Shown: positions 49,397-59,400 of the stretch, in pieces
How positions within the stretch are numbered: position 1 is the stretch's first letter
Layout of the letters: the number at the start of each line of letters is the position of its first letter
Source: Litoditis marina
Lineage: Eukaryota > Nematoda > Chromadorea > Rhabditida > Rhabditidae
DNA length: 64,000 bases
Direction: 5' to 3'
Assembly (NCBI GenBank): GCA_964036275.1
Contig: OZ038434.1
Coordinates: forward strand, 7,397,060 to 7,461,059
Translations under genes and position numbers: made by a program
The notes under the pieces: model-generated
The model's database searches: none
What the model was told of the DNA's origin: nothing
Seen by the model: the letters and a program-made list of their open reading frames with translations, nothing else

Positions 49397-52300
49397 ATGG
49401 AAGAAGAGGATACGGACCAGTTAGGAATCTTTTCCCAAGATTTGTTCTTCTCACAGAGGTATATAGTTCTTTGTTGTAGGTTGTAGTTGTAGTAGTGGTT
49501 AGCTTATTTATGGGCGAGGCTTCCCGATTCGCTTATTTATTGCCGAAGCTGTGAGGCTTCCCCACTCGAGACGCGAACCAGTCACTCGAGCCGAACCGAT
49601 CGAGTGAACCAACCGGATCGACAGCCAAAACAGAATTGTTCACCACTGAAATGTCTGAACCGGACCGACAATAATCATTATTTAAACAAACACATTGTAT
49701 ACAAGGTAAATGAGTGGATTCACACTCATTTTACCCATTTCCATTATCATCTTAACTTGCTAATTTGTGGATTCCACTGAATTGACCAAATTTGTGGGGG
49801 CACGGTGCGAAAGTGGTTATTCTTTTGTATTTAAGTTCGCTCTCAATTACCCCTCCTCCGCCGTCTATCGATGTAGCCTCCGAGAATATGTGAGTTGATT
49901 TGTTTATCGGTTTTTTATTTTAATAGTTGGTTGCTAGAAATTGGAAAGTAAAATGAAAGTGAGTTCAGTTACTCCGTGGGAAAGACGTAGGCGTTTTCGC
50001 TTCAATTCCTAACACGTTCAGTTTCACTTGAATTCGACGTTCAGCAGAGTAATGAATACTTCATTTTCATTTATTGTTCATTGGCGTCAGGTCTATGAAT
50101 GAAATTGTCTGAATGAAGATCATGGAACTTCCTTACATTCATCAAATTTCCAGTTCTGTATCTGCAATTACTTCTCCGCCGTCTATCGATGTGGCCTCCG
50201 AGAATGTGTGAGTTGATTTGTTTATCGGTTTTTTTATTTCAATAGTTGGTTGCTAGAAATTGGAAAGTAAAATGAGCGTGAGTTCAGTTACTCCGTGGGA
50301 AAGACGTAGGCGTTTTCGCTTCAATTCCTAACACGTTCAGTTTCACTTGAATTCGACGTTCAGCAGAGTAATGAATACTTCATTTTCATTTATTGTTCAT
50401 TGGCGTCAGGTCTATGAATGAAATTGTCTGAATGAAGATCATGGAACTTCCTTACATTCATCAAATTTCCAGTTCTGTATCTGCAATTACTTCTCCGCCG
50501 TCTATCGATAATTTCTATGAAATCTATGACTATCTATGAAATGAAATCTAAGAAATGAAATGAAATGAAATGAAATGAAATGAATGAAGTCTATGAAATG
50601 TTGAATAATTTAGTAACGAAACATATCTTCATTCATAGAGTGGTATTTTGCAGTTATCCTTCCAATGGAGATGGAGTTTTTCATATCGCGACCGAAAAGG
50701 TGTTCATTGATGCACAAGAGACGGAGTCGGAGGGAAAGTAAGCCATACAATGAGTCTTATTCTGATTCAAAGCAATATTAAAAAATTCTAAATTAGTTTC
50801 TTACAGATTAACGATGCACGAACCCCCACTTAATTGTCTTTATAATAAAATAACAAGGGAGGAGGAGGCGGCTTTAGCCGCCGGCGCCTACCTTGTTGTC
50901 TTTATAATAAAATAAAACCAATGTTATGATTCGATATAGAACTGATCAGAACCAGAACATTTCACTTGCTTGGATCAAATTTTACATTAGGATTTAATCA
51001 CTCATTCAAGTGCCAGAATTTTCAAAAAATGTTTACAGACTTCGAACTTGGCATGGTTAACGCAATCAAGAAAACTCTTCCTAATGCAGCGGTCCATTTA
51101 TGCATCTTCCACCTTCAACAGGCTATGCTGTTTCAATTCTCTCAGAAAGGTGAGGTTAATACCATTCATTTATTTACTCAATAACCTCACAAACCAAAGA
51201 GAGTATACATTGAGTCTGTTTGACATGTTTCATATCAATTATTTTTGGTTTGCAGGGCTAAACATGCAGTCGAAGACAGCATGTGAAATCGCTCAACTAC
51301 TTCTCTCGTTGCGATTTGTGCCTTTCGATGAGGCTCGAGTAGCTTTTCACGCTATCTGTGCACTGATTGCCGGTGTTGATGACGCTGACAAACCCGGAGT
51401 GAGAAGTTAGTCTCCCACATATTTTTAGTACTCTTCTTTCTTTTTCTTGATTAATTTTCTTGATTAATTTTGAGCTGATGTTTGCATCGCATGAAAGAAT
51501 CACTGAGCACATTTCACCTAGAACACTTAGATTTTGTTTACGGAAATTTATTTTTACACGGTGTACATGTTGCACTCCGTCTATCCTGGAGTGCACAACT
51601 ATGTGATCCAGTGCCACTATGTTTGGAAAATGTTGTGAACTTTCCAGGCTGTTTGAGGTACGTGGCGCGCACGTACATAGGATGGACTGACAGATCAGGG
51701 ACTAGCAGAAACCCCCGATTCTCTCCAGTTTTGTGGTCTATACACGAGCGCGTTCTCCAATCTACTCCGTTGACAAACAACGCCTCCGAAGTCCAGAATT
51801 CTCATTTCGGAGTGAGTTCCCTCTGTATATACCATTTACAATCCTACTTTTGGTTTTATTGCACAGTTGTCCTCCCCCCCCCCCCTTGAGCCTAAATTGG
51901 TTGGAATCAAACCCGTAGTACAATTACCTCCACCCCGTGGAGTCGGGGTTGCACTGTTACTCCCTCTCCCATTCTGTATTGTGGGGTTTATTGTTAAACG
52001 TCAACATTGTACAATTGCCCCCCCCCCCATTTACAGTGATCTTTCCCTACCTTTTGTGTTTTTACGTTAATATACTATCTTTCATGTTGCCAAACTTTTC
52101 CATATTTCTCCACATACGTGCGTGATCCTCGAATCAGTGCATGCTTGCATGTTTTAAATTGAACTCATGCATTCACCAGCAAGGTTGTCCAAATAGTCAG
52201 AAAATTTCGAAAAACGGACTACTTTTCAGCCGAAAACATGAAAATCGGTCTACTTTTGAGGAAAAATTATAAATTTCCACGTGTTCGCATCTGAAAACGG

Positions 52301-52637
52301 CTTACTTTTTGTCACTTAGTCAGACCTTACTAGTGTATGAACTCATGTGGATATTTTTCAGCAATTCTGTCCCCAACGTCACCCCACTATGTCCAGTTAT
52401 CTCTTTGCGGTAAAAGAGATGTGGGACAAAATGGAAGAAGACAAACGACACGCCAATCTCGATAGCTACCAGTCTCCCGATGCCCTACCTTCACCTAGTG
52501 GATTCGCCAAGAAAGTTGCTGCAATCCTGGCGAAGCCGAGGGATCCGACCATGACCGATGTGGAGTACCTGAAACGATTTCGACCTCTAAACAAGTACGG
52601 AAAAATCGTAGAAGGTCTACAGATACACCTAGACTAG
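49397..52637 (+). CDS. MULE-like transposase, copy 1, exons partly resolved
   Basis: Likely start MEEEDTDQLGIFSQDLFF at 49397, donor after 49458. Candidate exons: 50153-50204 (SPPSIDVASEN), about 50655-50738, about 50943-51148 (TDFELGMVNAIKK and AAVHLCIFHLQQAM, the MULE catalytic DDE-core signature with the C..FH motif), about 51258-51400, up to 51811 (TYIGWTDRSG, RNPRFSPVLW, PLTNNASEVQNSHFG, the conserved C-terminal TNN..E motif), and 52362-52637 (HPTMSSYLFAVKE to the stop). HFG|QFCPQRHPTMSS joins in phase. I could not find an in-phase join between the exons at 51400 and the YVARTYIG part, so the gene may be degenerate or have an unrecognised splice. The first catalytic Asp is not located. 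Confidence 0.65.
49855..50500. repeat. Tandem 318-bp repeat within transposon copy 1
   Basis: CCGCCGTCTATCGAT occurs at 49858, 50176 and 50495, and the DNA between is nearly identical. The repeat includes a small candidate exon (SPPSIDVASEN), so that exon is present two to three times. The same structure recurs in copy 2. Confidence 0.9.
50834..50915. repeat. Hairpin insert flanked by 20-bp direct repeats (copy 1)
   Basis: TTGTCTTTATAATAAAATAA occurs at 50834 and 50896. The 42 bp between them are GC-rich and partly self-complementary (AGGCGGC TTTA GCCGCC). Also present in copy 2 near 56049. Confidence 0.8.
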
Positions 52638-53445
52638 TTAATTGAATTCTCATAATAGAAATCGGACGGCTGGAGTGTGGAATTGGCTATGCATTTGTTC
52701 TTTAAACACAGGTGTCTCCGATTTCTTCAATTGAGATTCTAAATCAGTACTTCTGTTTCAATAGGTGCCTGTTCTTATTAGACATTCTCTAAATTCTTGA
52801 TCTTAGGCCCAACTATTGATTAGTTCAATTCTGCTATTTATTCCTTGACTTGGTTTTCATGTACCCTTTCTCTTGTTTTTAAATATTCCTGAGTTTAAAT
52901 AAGACCAGTAGTGTTTCCAATACCAAAAATGTTCTGTAGTGTTCAATCGTACCAATATTTGTCCCAAAATTTGTAGTTTTCCGGTGATTTTGTTGGATAA
53001 TGTTTTAAGTACCGGTATTCTTAGGGGTATCTCTTTAGTGTACACATTGTGTTTTTCTTACAGTATCTATTGTTCGGTGCTCCAAGTACCCGTATTAATA
53101 ACTTCTCTATTTATTTATTTATTTTTCCCTAAATTATTGTATGTGTGACGCTCCATGTTTTTGTTGAGCTCCTTTGTTGTCCCTTACTCCATGTTTTAGC
53201 TCATAATTTATCTGTCTTTCACCGTCTAGGTCATTCTTGTGTTATGTAGTGCTGTTTTTGTTTGGAGAATTTTTTGTTAGATCAGCGAGTTGTTTAATTG
53301 TTTGATTGGTCATAAGTAATGAACTGGCACCAGTTCCATGACCTGCTATGTGTTCCTTCCCCTTGCTCTGTTTTTGTTTGTCTACATCTGTTTGGAGACC
53401 GATGAAAGTGTTGTTCACTCTGTTTTGTTTAGTTTTTTCTTCCCT

Positions 53446-53775
53446 CGAGTTTGATTTTCTCTCTAAATTCCTCTAGAGTAAGTCTCAGGGGTCAAAGGTC
53501 GTTGGTTTTCTCTCTAAATTCCTCTAGAGTAAGTCTCAGGGGGCAAAGGTAATTGATTTTCTCCCTAAATTCCTCTGGAGTAAGTCTCAGGGGTAAAAGG
53601 TCCTTGATTTTCTCTCTAAATTCCTCTGGGGTAAGTCTCAGGGGTCAAAGGTCAGTGATTTTCTCTCTAAATTCCTCTGGGGTAAATCTCAGGGGTCAAA
53701 GGTCGTTGGTTTTCTCTCTAAATTCCTCTGGGGTAAGTCTCAGGGGTCAGAGGTCGTTGGTTTTCTCTCTATTTT
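53446..53775. repeat. 51-bp minisatellite in transposon copy 1
   Basis: Six full and one partial unit of 51 bp, containing TTTTCTCTCTAAATTCCTCT and AAGTCTCAGGGGTCAAAGG. The repeat is a multiple of three, so an open frame runs through it (NSSGVSLRGQRSL), but this is a repeat artefact. Confidence 0.95.
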
Positions 53776-54611
53776 TCTATTGAATTTCCAAAACATTCTT
53801 CCATTTTGTTCACGTGTTTATTATAATCTGTTCCTTGTGTAACATTCCGAGTGTGCGCAGACTGTCATGCCAGGGGCATGGTGCCCGACATAAATCCTAC
53901 CTGCGGTCCAAAATAAAGCTAGCGCAGAAATGTTCGCGCAACTCATTTTCGCGCAAGTGACACCTGCGCACTTTTTTTCCGCACAACTTTTTTCCGCGCA
54001 AGTGACTGTGGCGCGATAAATATCCAGCAAAAAGAAAATCCGCGCATCTGACATGACATCCAATCGGGATGGCATGCCACTTGCGCGAGGGAAATTGTTG
54101 TGAGAATTTATTTCCGCAGAAATAAATTCCACATTGGTCACTCGCGCAGACATCATTTCCGCTGAAAAAAGTTGCGCGAGTGTCACTTGCGCGGTTTTTT
54201 TACTCGTAGGCCACAATAAGTAAATTTTAATTGGCTAGGTCACGACACGATGCCGACTTCTAGCCCATAGCGATTCAACTGTGACAGAGTGCGTGAGTGC
54301 ATTCTCAAATTCGTTGTATTATATTTAATATTTTAATTTTCACCTATAATGTGAGGTAACTTGAAATATTATTTCAAAACTATTTGTAGAAAGTCAATTC
54401 GCTTAATTGATGCTACTCAACTTTGCTTAGTTTCAATTATATATTTATTTGATTATCTGAAGGCCCAATTGGGTCTTAATGTCATGTGGTAATTTACCAT
54501 TTCCAATTAGGAAAGGTAGATGAACCTTTATTCTATTATTTGTCTATACTACTATACTCCCATATCCCATTACAGATTGTTTAAACTCTTTATTTATAGG
54601 GTTTCGGAGTG

Positions 54612-57600
54612 ATGGAAGAAGAGGATACGGACCAGTTAGGAATCTTTTCCCAAGATTTGTTCTTCTCACAGAGGTATATAGTTCTTTGTTGTAGGTTGTA
54701 GTTGTAGTAGTGGTTAGCTTATTTATGGGCGAGGCTTCCCGATTCGCTTATTTATTGCCGAAGCTGTGAGGCTTCCCCACTCGAGACGCGAACCAGTCAC
54801 TCGAGCCGAACCGATCGAGTGAACCAACCGGATCGACAGCCAAAACAGAATTGTTCACCACTGAAATGTCTGAACCGGACCGACAATAATCATTATTTAA
54901 ACAAACACATTGTATACAAGGTAAATGAGTGGATTCACACTCATTTTACCCATTTCCATTATCATCTTAACTTGCTAATTTGTGGATTCCACTGAATTGA
55001 CCAAATTTGTGGGGGCACGGTGCGAAAGTGGTTATTCTTTTGTATTTAAGTTCGCTCTCAATTACCCCTCCTCCGCCGTCTATCGATGTAGCCTCCGAGA
55101 ATATGTGAGTTGATTTGTTTATCGGTTTTTTATTTTAATAGTTGGTTGCTAGAAATTGGAAAGTAAAATGAAAGTGAGTTCAGTTACTCCGTGGGAAAGA
55201 CGTAGGCGTTTTCGCTTCAATTCCTAACACGTTCAGTTTCACTTGAATTCGACGTTCAGCAGAGTAATGAATACTTCATTTTCATTTATTGTTCATTGGC
55301 GTCAGGTCTATGAATGAAATTGTCTGAATGAAGATCATGGAACTTCCTTACATTCATCAAATTTCCAGTTCTGTATCTGCAATTACTTCTCCGCCGTCTA
55401 TCGATGTGGCCTCCGAGAATGTGTGAGTTGATTTGTTTATCGGTTTTTTTATTTCAATAGTTGGTTGCTAGAAATTGGAAAGTAAAATGAGCGTGAGTTC
55501 AGTTACTCCGTGGGAAAGACGTAGGCGTTTTCGCTTCAATTCCTAACACGTTCAGTTTCACTTGAATTCGACGTTCAGCAGAGTAATGAATACTTCATTT
55601 TCATTTATTGTTCATTGGCGTCAGGTCTATGAATGAAATTGTCTGAATGAAGATCATGGAACTTCCTTACATTCATCAAATTTCCAGTTCTGTATCTGCA
55701 ATTACTTCTCCGCCGTCTATCGATAATTTCTATGAAATCTATGACTATCTATGAAATGAAATCTAAGAAATGAAATGAAATGAAATGAAATGAAATGAAT
55801 GAAGTCTATGAAATGTTGAATAATTTAGTAACGAAACATATCTTCATTCATAGAGTGGTATTTTGCAGTTATCCTTCCAATGGAGATGGAGTTTTTCATA
55901 TCGCGACCGAAAAGGTGTTCATTGATGCACAAGAGACGGAGTCGGAGGGAAAGTAAGCCATACAATGAGTCTTATTCTGATTCAAAGCAATATTAAAAAA
56001 TTCTAAATTAGTTTCTTACAGATTAACGATGCACGAACCCCCACTTAATTGTCTTTATAATAAAATAACAAGGGAGGAGGAGGCGGCTTTAGCCGCCGGC
56101 GCCTACCTTGTTGTCTTTATAATAAAATAAAACCAATGTTATGATTCGATATAGAACTGATCAGAACCAGAACATTTCACTTGCTTGGATCAAATTTTAC
56201 ATTAGGATTTAATCACTCATTCAAGTGCCAGAATTTTCAAAAAATGTTTACAGACTTCGAACTTGGCATGGTTAACGCAATCAAGAAAACTCTTCCTAAT
56301 GCAGCGGTCCATTTATGCATCTTCCACCTTCAACAGGCTATGCTGTTTCAATTCTCTCAGAAAGGTGAGGTTAATACCATTCATTTATTTACTCAATAAC
56401 CTCACAAACCAAAGAGAGTATACATTGAGTCTGTTTGACATGTTTCATATCAATTATTTTTGGTTTGCAGGGCTAAACATGCAGTCGAAGACAGCATGTG
56501 AAATCGCTCAACTACTTCTCTCGTTGCGATTTGTGCCTTTCGATGAGGCTCGAGTAGCTTTTCACGCTATCTGTGCACTGATTGCCGGTGTTGATGACGC
56601 TGACAAACCCGGAGTGAGAAGTTAGTCTCCCACATATTTTTAGTACTCTTCTTTCTTTTTCTTGATTAATTTTCTTGATTAATTTTGAGCTGATGTTTGC
56701 ATCGCATGAAAGAATCACTGAGCACATTTCACCTAGAACACTTAGATTTTGTTTACGGAAATTTATTTTTACACGGTGTACATGTTGCACTCCGTCTATC
56801 CTGGAGTGCACAACTATGTGATCCAGTGCCACTATGTTTGGAAAATGTTGTGAACTTTCCAGGCTGTTTGAGGTACGTGGCGCGCACGTACATAGGATGG
56901 ACTGACAGATCAGGGACTAGCAGAAACCCCCGATTCTCTCCAGTTTTGTGGTCTATACACGAGCGCGTTCTCCAATCTACTCCGTTGACAAACAACGCCT
57001 CCGAAGTCCAGAATTCTCATTTCGGAGTGAGTTCCCTCTGTATATACCATTTACAATCCTACTTTTGGTTTTATTGCACAGTTGTCCTCCCCCCCCCCCT
57101 TGAGCCTAAATTGGTTGGAATCAAACCCGTAGTACAATTACCTCCACCCCGTGGAGTCGGGGTTGCACTGTTACTCCCTCTCCCATTCTGTATTGTGGGG
57201 TTTATTGTTAAACGTCAACATTGTACAATTGCCCCCCCCCCCATTTACAGTGATCTTTCCCTACCTTTTGTGTTTTTACGTTAATATACTATCTTTCATG
57301 TTGCCAAACTTTTCCATATTTCTCCACATACGTGCGTGATCCTCGAATCAGTGCATGCTTGCATGTTTTAAATTGAACTCATGCATTCACCAGCAAGGTT
57401 GTCCAAATAGTCAGAAAATTTCGAAAAACGGACTACTTTTCAGCCGAAAACATGAAAATCGGTCTACTTTTGAGGAAAAATTATAAATTTCCACGTGTTC
57501 GCATCTGAAAACGGCTTACTTTTTGTCACTTAGTCAGACCTTACTAGTGTATGAACTCATGTGGATATTTTTCAGCAATTCTGTCCCCAACGTCACCCCA

Positions 57601-57851
57601 CTATGTCCAGTTATCTCTTTGCGGTAAAAGAGATGTGGGACAAAATGGAAGAAGACAAACGACACGCCAATCTCGATAGCTACCAGTCTCCCGATGCCCT
57701 ACCTTCACCTAGTGGATTCGCCAAGAAAGTTGCTGCAATCCTGGCGAAGCCGAGGGATCCGACCATGACCGATGTGGAGTACCTGAAACGATTTCGACCT
57801 CTAAACAAGTACGGAAAAATCGTAGAAGGTCTACAGATACACCTAGACTAG
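54612..57851 (+). CDS. MULE-like transposase, copy 2, exons partly resolved
   Basis: Same gene as in copy 1: start at 54612, MULE core (DFELGMVNAIKK, CIFHLQQAM) at about 56158-56363, PLTNNASEV exon ending at 57026, last exon 57576-57851. The one-base shorter C-run at about 57090 lies in the intron after the TNN exon and removes a frameshift seen when reading through copy 1, which should not affect the spliced product. The unresolved join described for copy 1 applies here too. The two copies lack independent decay, so either the duplication is recent or selection or conversion keeps them alike. Confidence 0.65.
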
Positions 57852-58659
57852 TTAATTGAATTCTCATAATAGAAATCGGACGGCTGGAGTGTGGAATTGG
57901 CTATGCATTTGTTCTTTAAACACAGGTGTCTCCGATTTCTTCAATTGAGATTCTAAATCAGTACTTCTGTTTCAATAGGTGCCTGTTCTTATTAGACATT
58001 CTCTAAATTCTTGATCTTAGGCCCAACTATTGATTAGTTCAATTCTGCTATTTATTCCTTGACTTGGTTTTCATGTACCCTTTCTCTTGTTTTTAAATAT
58101 TCCTGAGTTTAAATAAGACCAGTAGTGTTTCCAATACCAAAAATGTTCTGTAGTGTTCAATCGTACCAATATTTGTCCCAAAATTTGTAGTTTTCCGGTG
58201 ATTTTGTTGGATAATGTTTTAAGTACCGGTATTCTTAGGGGTATCTCTTTAGTGTACACATTGTGTTTTTCTTACAGTATCTATTGTTCGGTGCTCCAAG
58301 TACCCGTATTAATAACTTCTCTATTTATTTATTTATTTTTCCCTAAATTATTGTATGTGTGACGCTCCATGTTTTTGTTGAGCTCCTTTGTTGTCCCTTA
58401 CTCCATGTTTTAGCTCATAATTTATCTGTCTTTCACCGTCTAGGTCATTCTTGTGTTATGTAGTGCTGTTTTTGTTTGGAGAATTTTTTGTTAGATCAGC
58501 GAGTTGTTTAATTGTTTGATTGGTCATAAGTAATGAACTGGCACCAGTTCCATGACCTGCTATGTGTTCCTTCCCCTTGCTCTGTTTTTGTTTGTCTACA
58601 TCTGTTTGGAGACCGATGAAAGTGTTGTTCACTCTGTTTTGTTTAGTTTTTTCTTCCCT

Positions 58660-58990
58660 CGAGTTTGATTTTCTCTCTAAATTCCTCTAGAGTAAGTCTC
58701 AGGGGTCAAAGGTCGTTGGTTTTCTCTCTAAATTCCTCTAGAGTAAGTCTCAGGGGGCAAAGGTAATTGATTTTCTCCCTAAATTCCTCTGGAGTAAGTC
58801 TCAGGGGTAAAAGGTCCTTGATTTTCTCTCTAAATTCCTCTGGGGTAAGTCTCAGGGGTCAAAGGTCAGTGATTTTCTCTCTAAATTCCTCTGGGGTAAA
58901 TCTCAGGGGTCAAAGGTCGTTGGTTTTCTCTCTAAATTCCTCTGGGGTAAGTCTCAGGGGTCAGAGGTCGTTGGTTTTCTCTCTATTTTT
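58660..58990. repeat. 51-bp minisatellite in transposon copy 2
   Basis: Same six and a part units as at 53446-53775, with the same unit variants in the same order. Confidence 0.95.
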
Positions 58991-59400
58991 CTATTGAATT
59001 TCCAAAACATTCTTCCATTTTGTTCACGTGTTTATTATAATCTGTTCCTTGTGTAACATTCCGAGTGTGCGCAGACTGTCATGCCAGGGGCATGGTGCCC
59101 GACATAAATCCTACCTGCGGTCCAAAATAAAGCTAGCGCAGAAATGTTCGCGCAACTCATTTTCGCGCAAGTGACACCTGCGCACTTTTTTTCCGCACAA
59201 CTTTTTTCCGCGCAAGTGACTGTGGCGCGATAAATATCCAGCAAAAAGAAAATCCGCGCATCTGACATGACATCAGGAAGCCAACATGTTTCCCGAAAAT
59301 ATGACCTTTCTGTTTTTGCCAGTACGTTCTCTGGAAACGTGAACACGAAACCCGAACGAACCGTTCCTTCTTTTCATTTCGATACTAACCGACGGAGAGG

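Larger units (their letters stand above)
48853..54060 (+). mobile_element. MULE-type DNA transposon, copy 1 (about 5.2 kb)
   Basis: The ends are GATGGCATGCCAC at the left and GTGGCATG-like GACATGACATC at the right, an imperfect terminal inverted pair (GATGnCATGnCA...GCGCG). Inside both ends lie many subterminal words such as TGTCACTTGCGCG and GTTGCGCG in opposite orientation. The body encodes a MULE-like transposase on the plus strand. Copy 2 begins only 7 bp (CAATCGG) past the right end in the same orientation. No target duplication is obvious. Confidence 0.8.
54068..59274 (+). mobile_element. MULE-type DNA transposon, copy 2
   Basis: Near-identical to copy 1 across its whole length at an offset of 5215 then 5214 bp. 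Differences seen: GTTGCGAG at 48885 versus GTTGTGAG here, and a C-run of 12 at 51874 versus 11 here. The left end is GATGGCATGCCAC and the right end GACATGACATC at 59274, followed by AGGAAGCC. It ends 126 bp before the start codon of the next gene. Confidence 0.85.

Noticed and set aside
51482..51889. Single 135-codon gene in the transposon
   Set aside because: Only its second half is the conserved transposase exon; it ends at a GTGAGT donor after HFG and continues in the exon at 52362.
53553..53783. Plus-strand frame of 17-residue repeats
   Set aside because: It is the 51-bp minisatellite, whose unit length is divisible by three; no start context or splice support.
53821..54216. Minus-strand frame with repeated CAEKSCAEKK-type words
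   Set aside because: The pattern comes from the transposon's subterminal GCGCAAGTGAC repeats read in frame, not from a gene.
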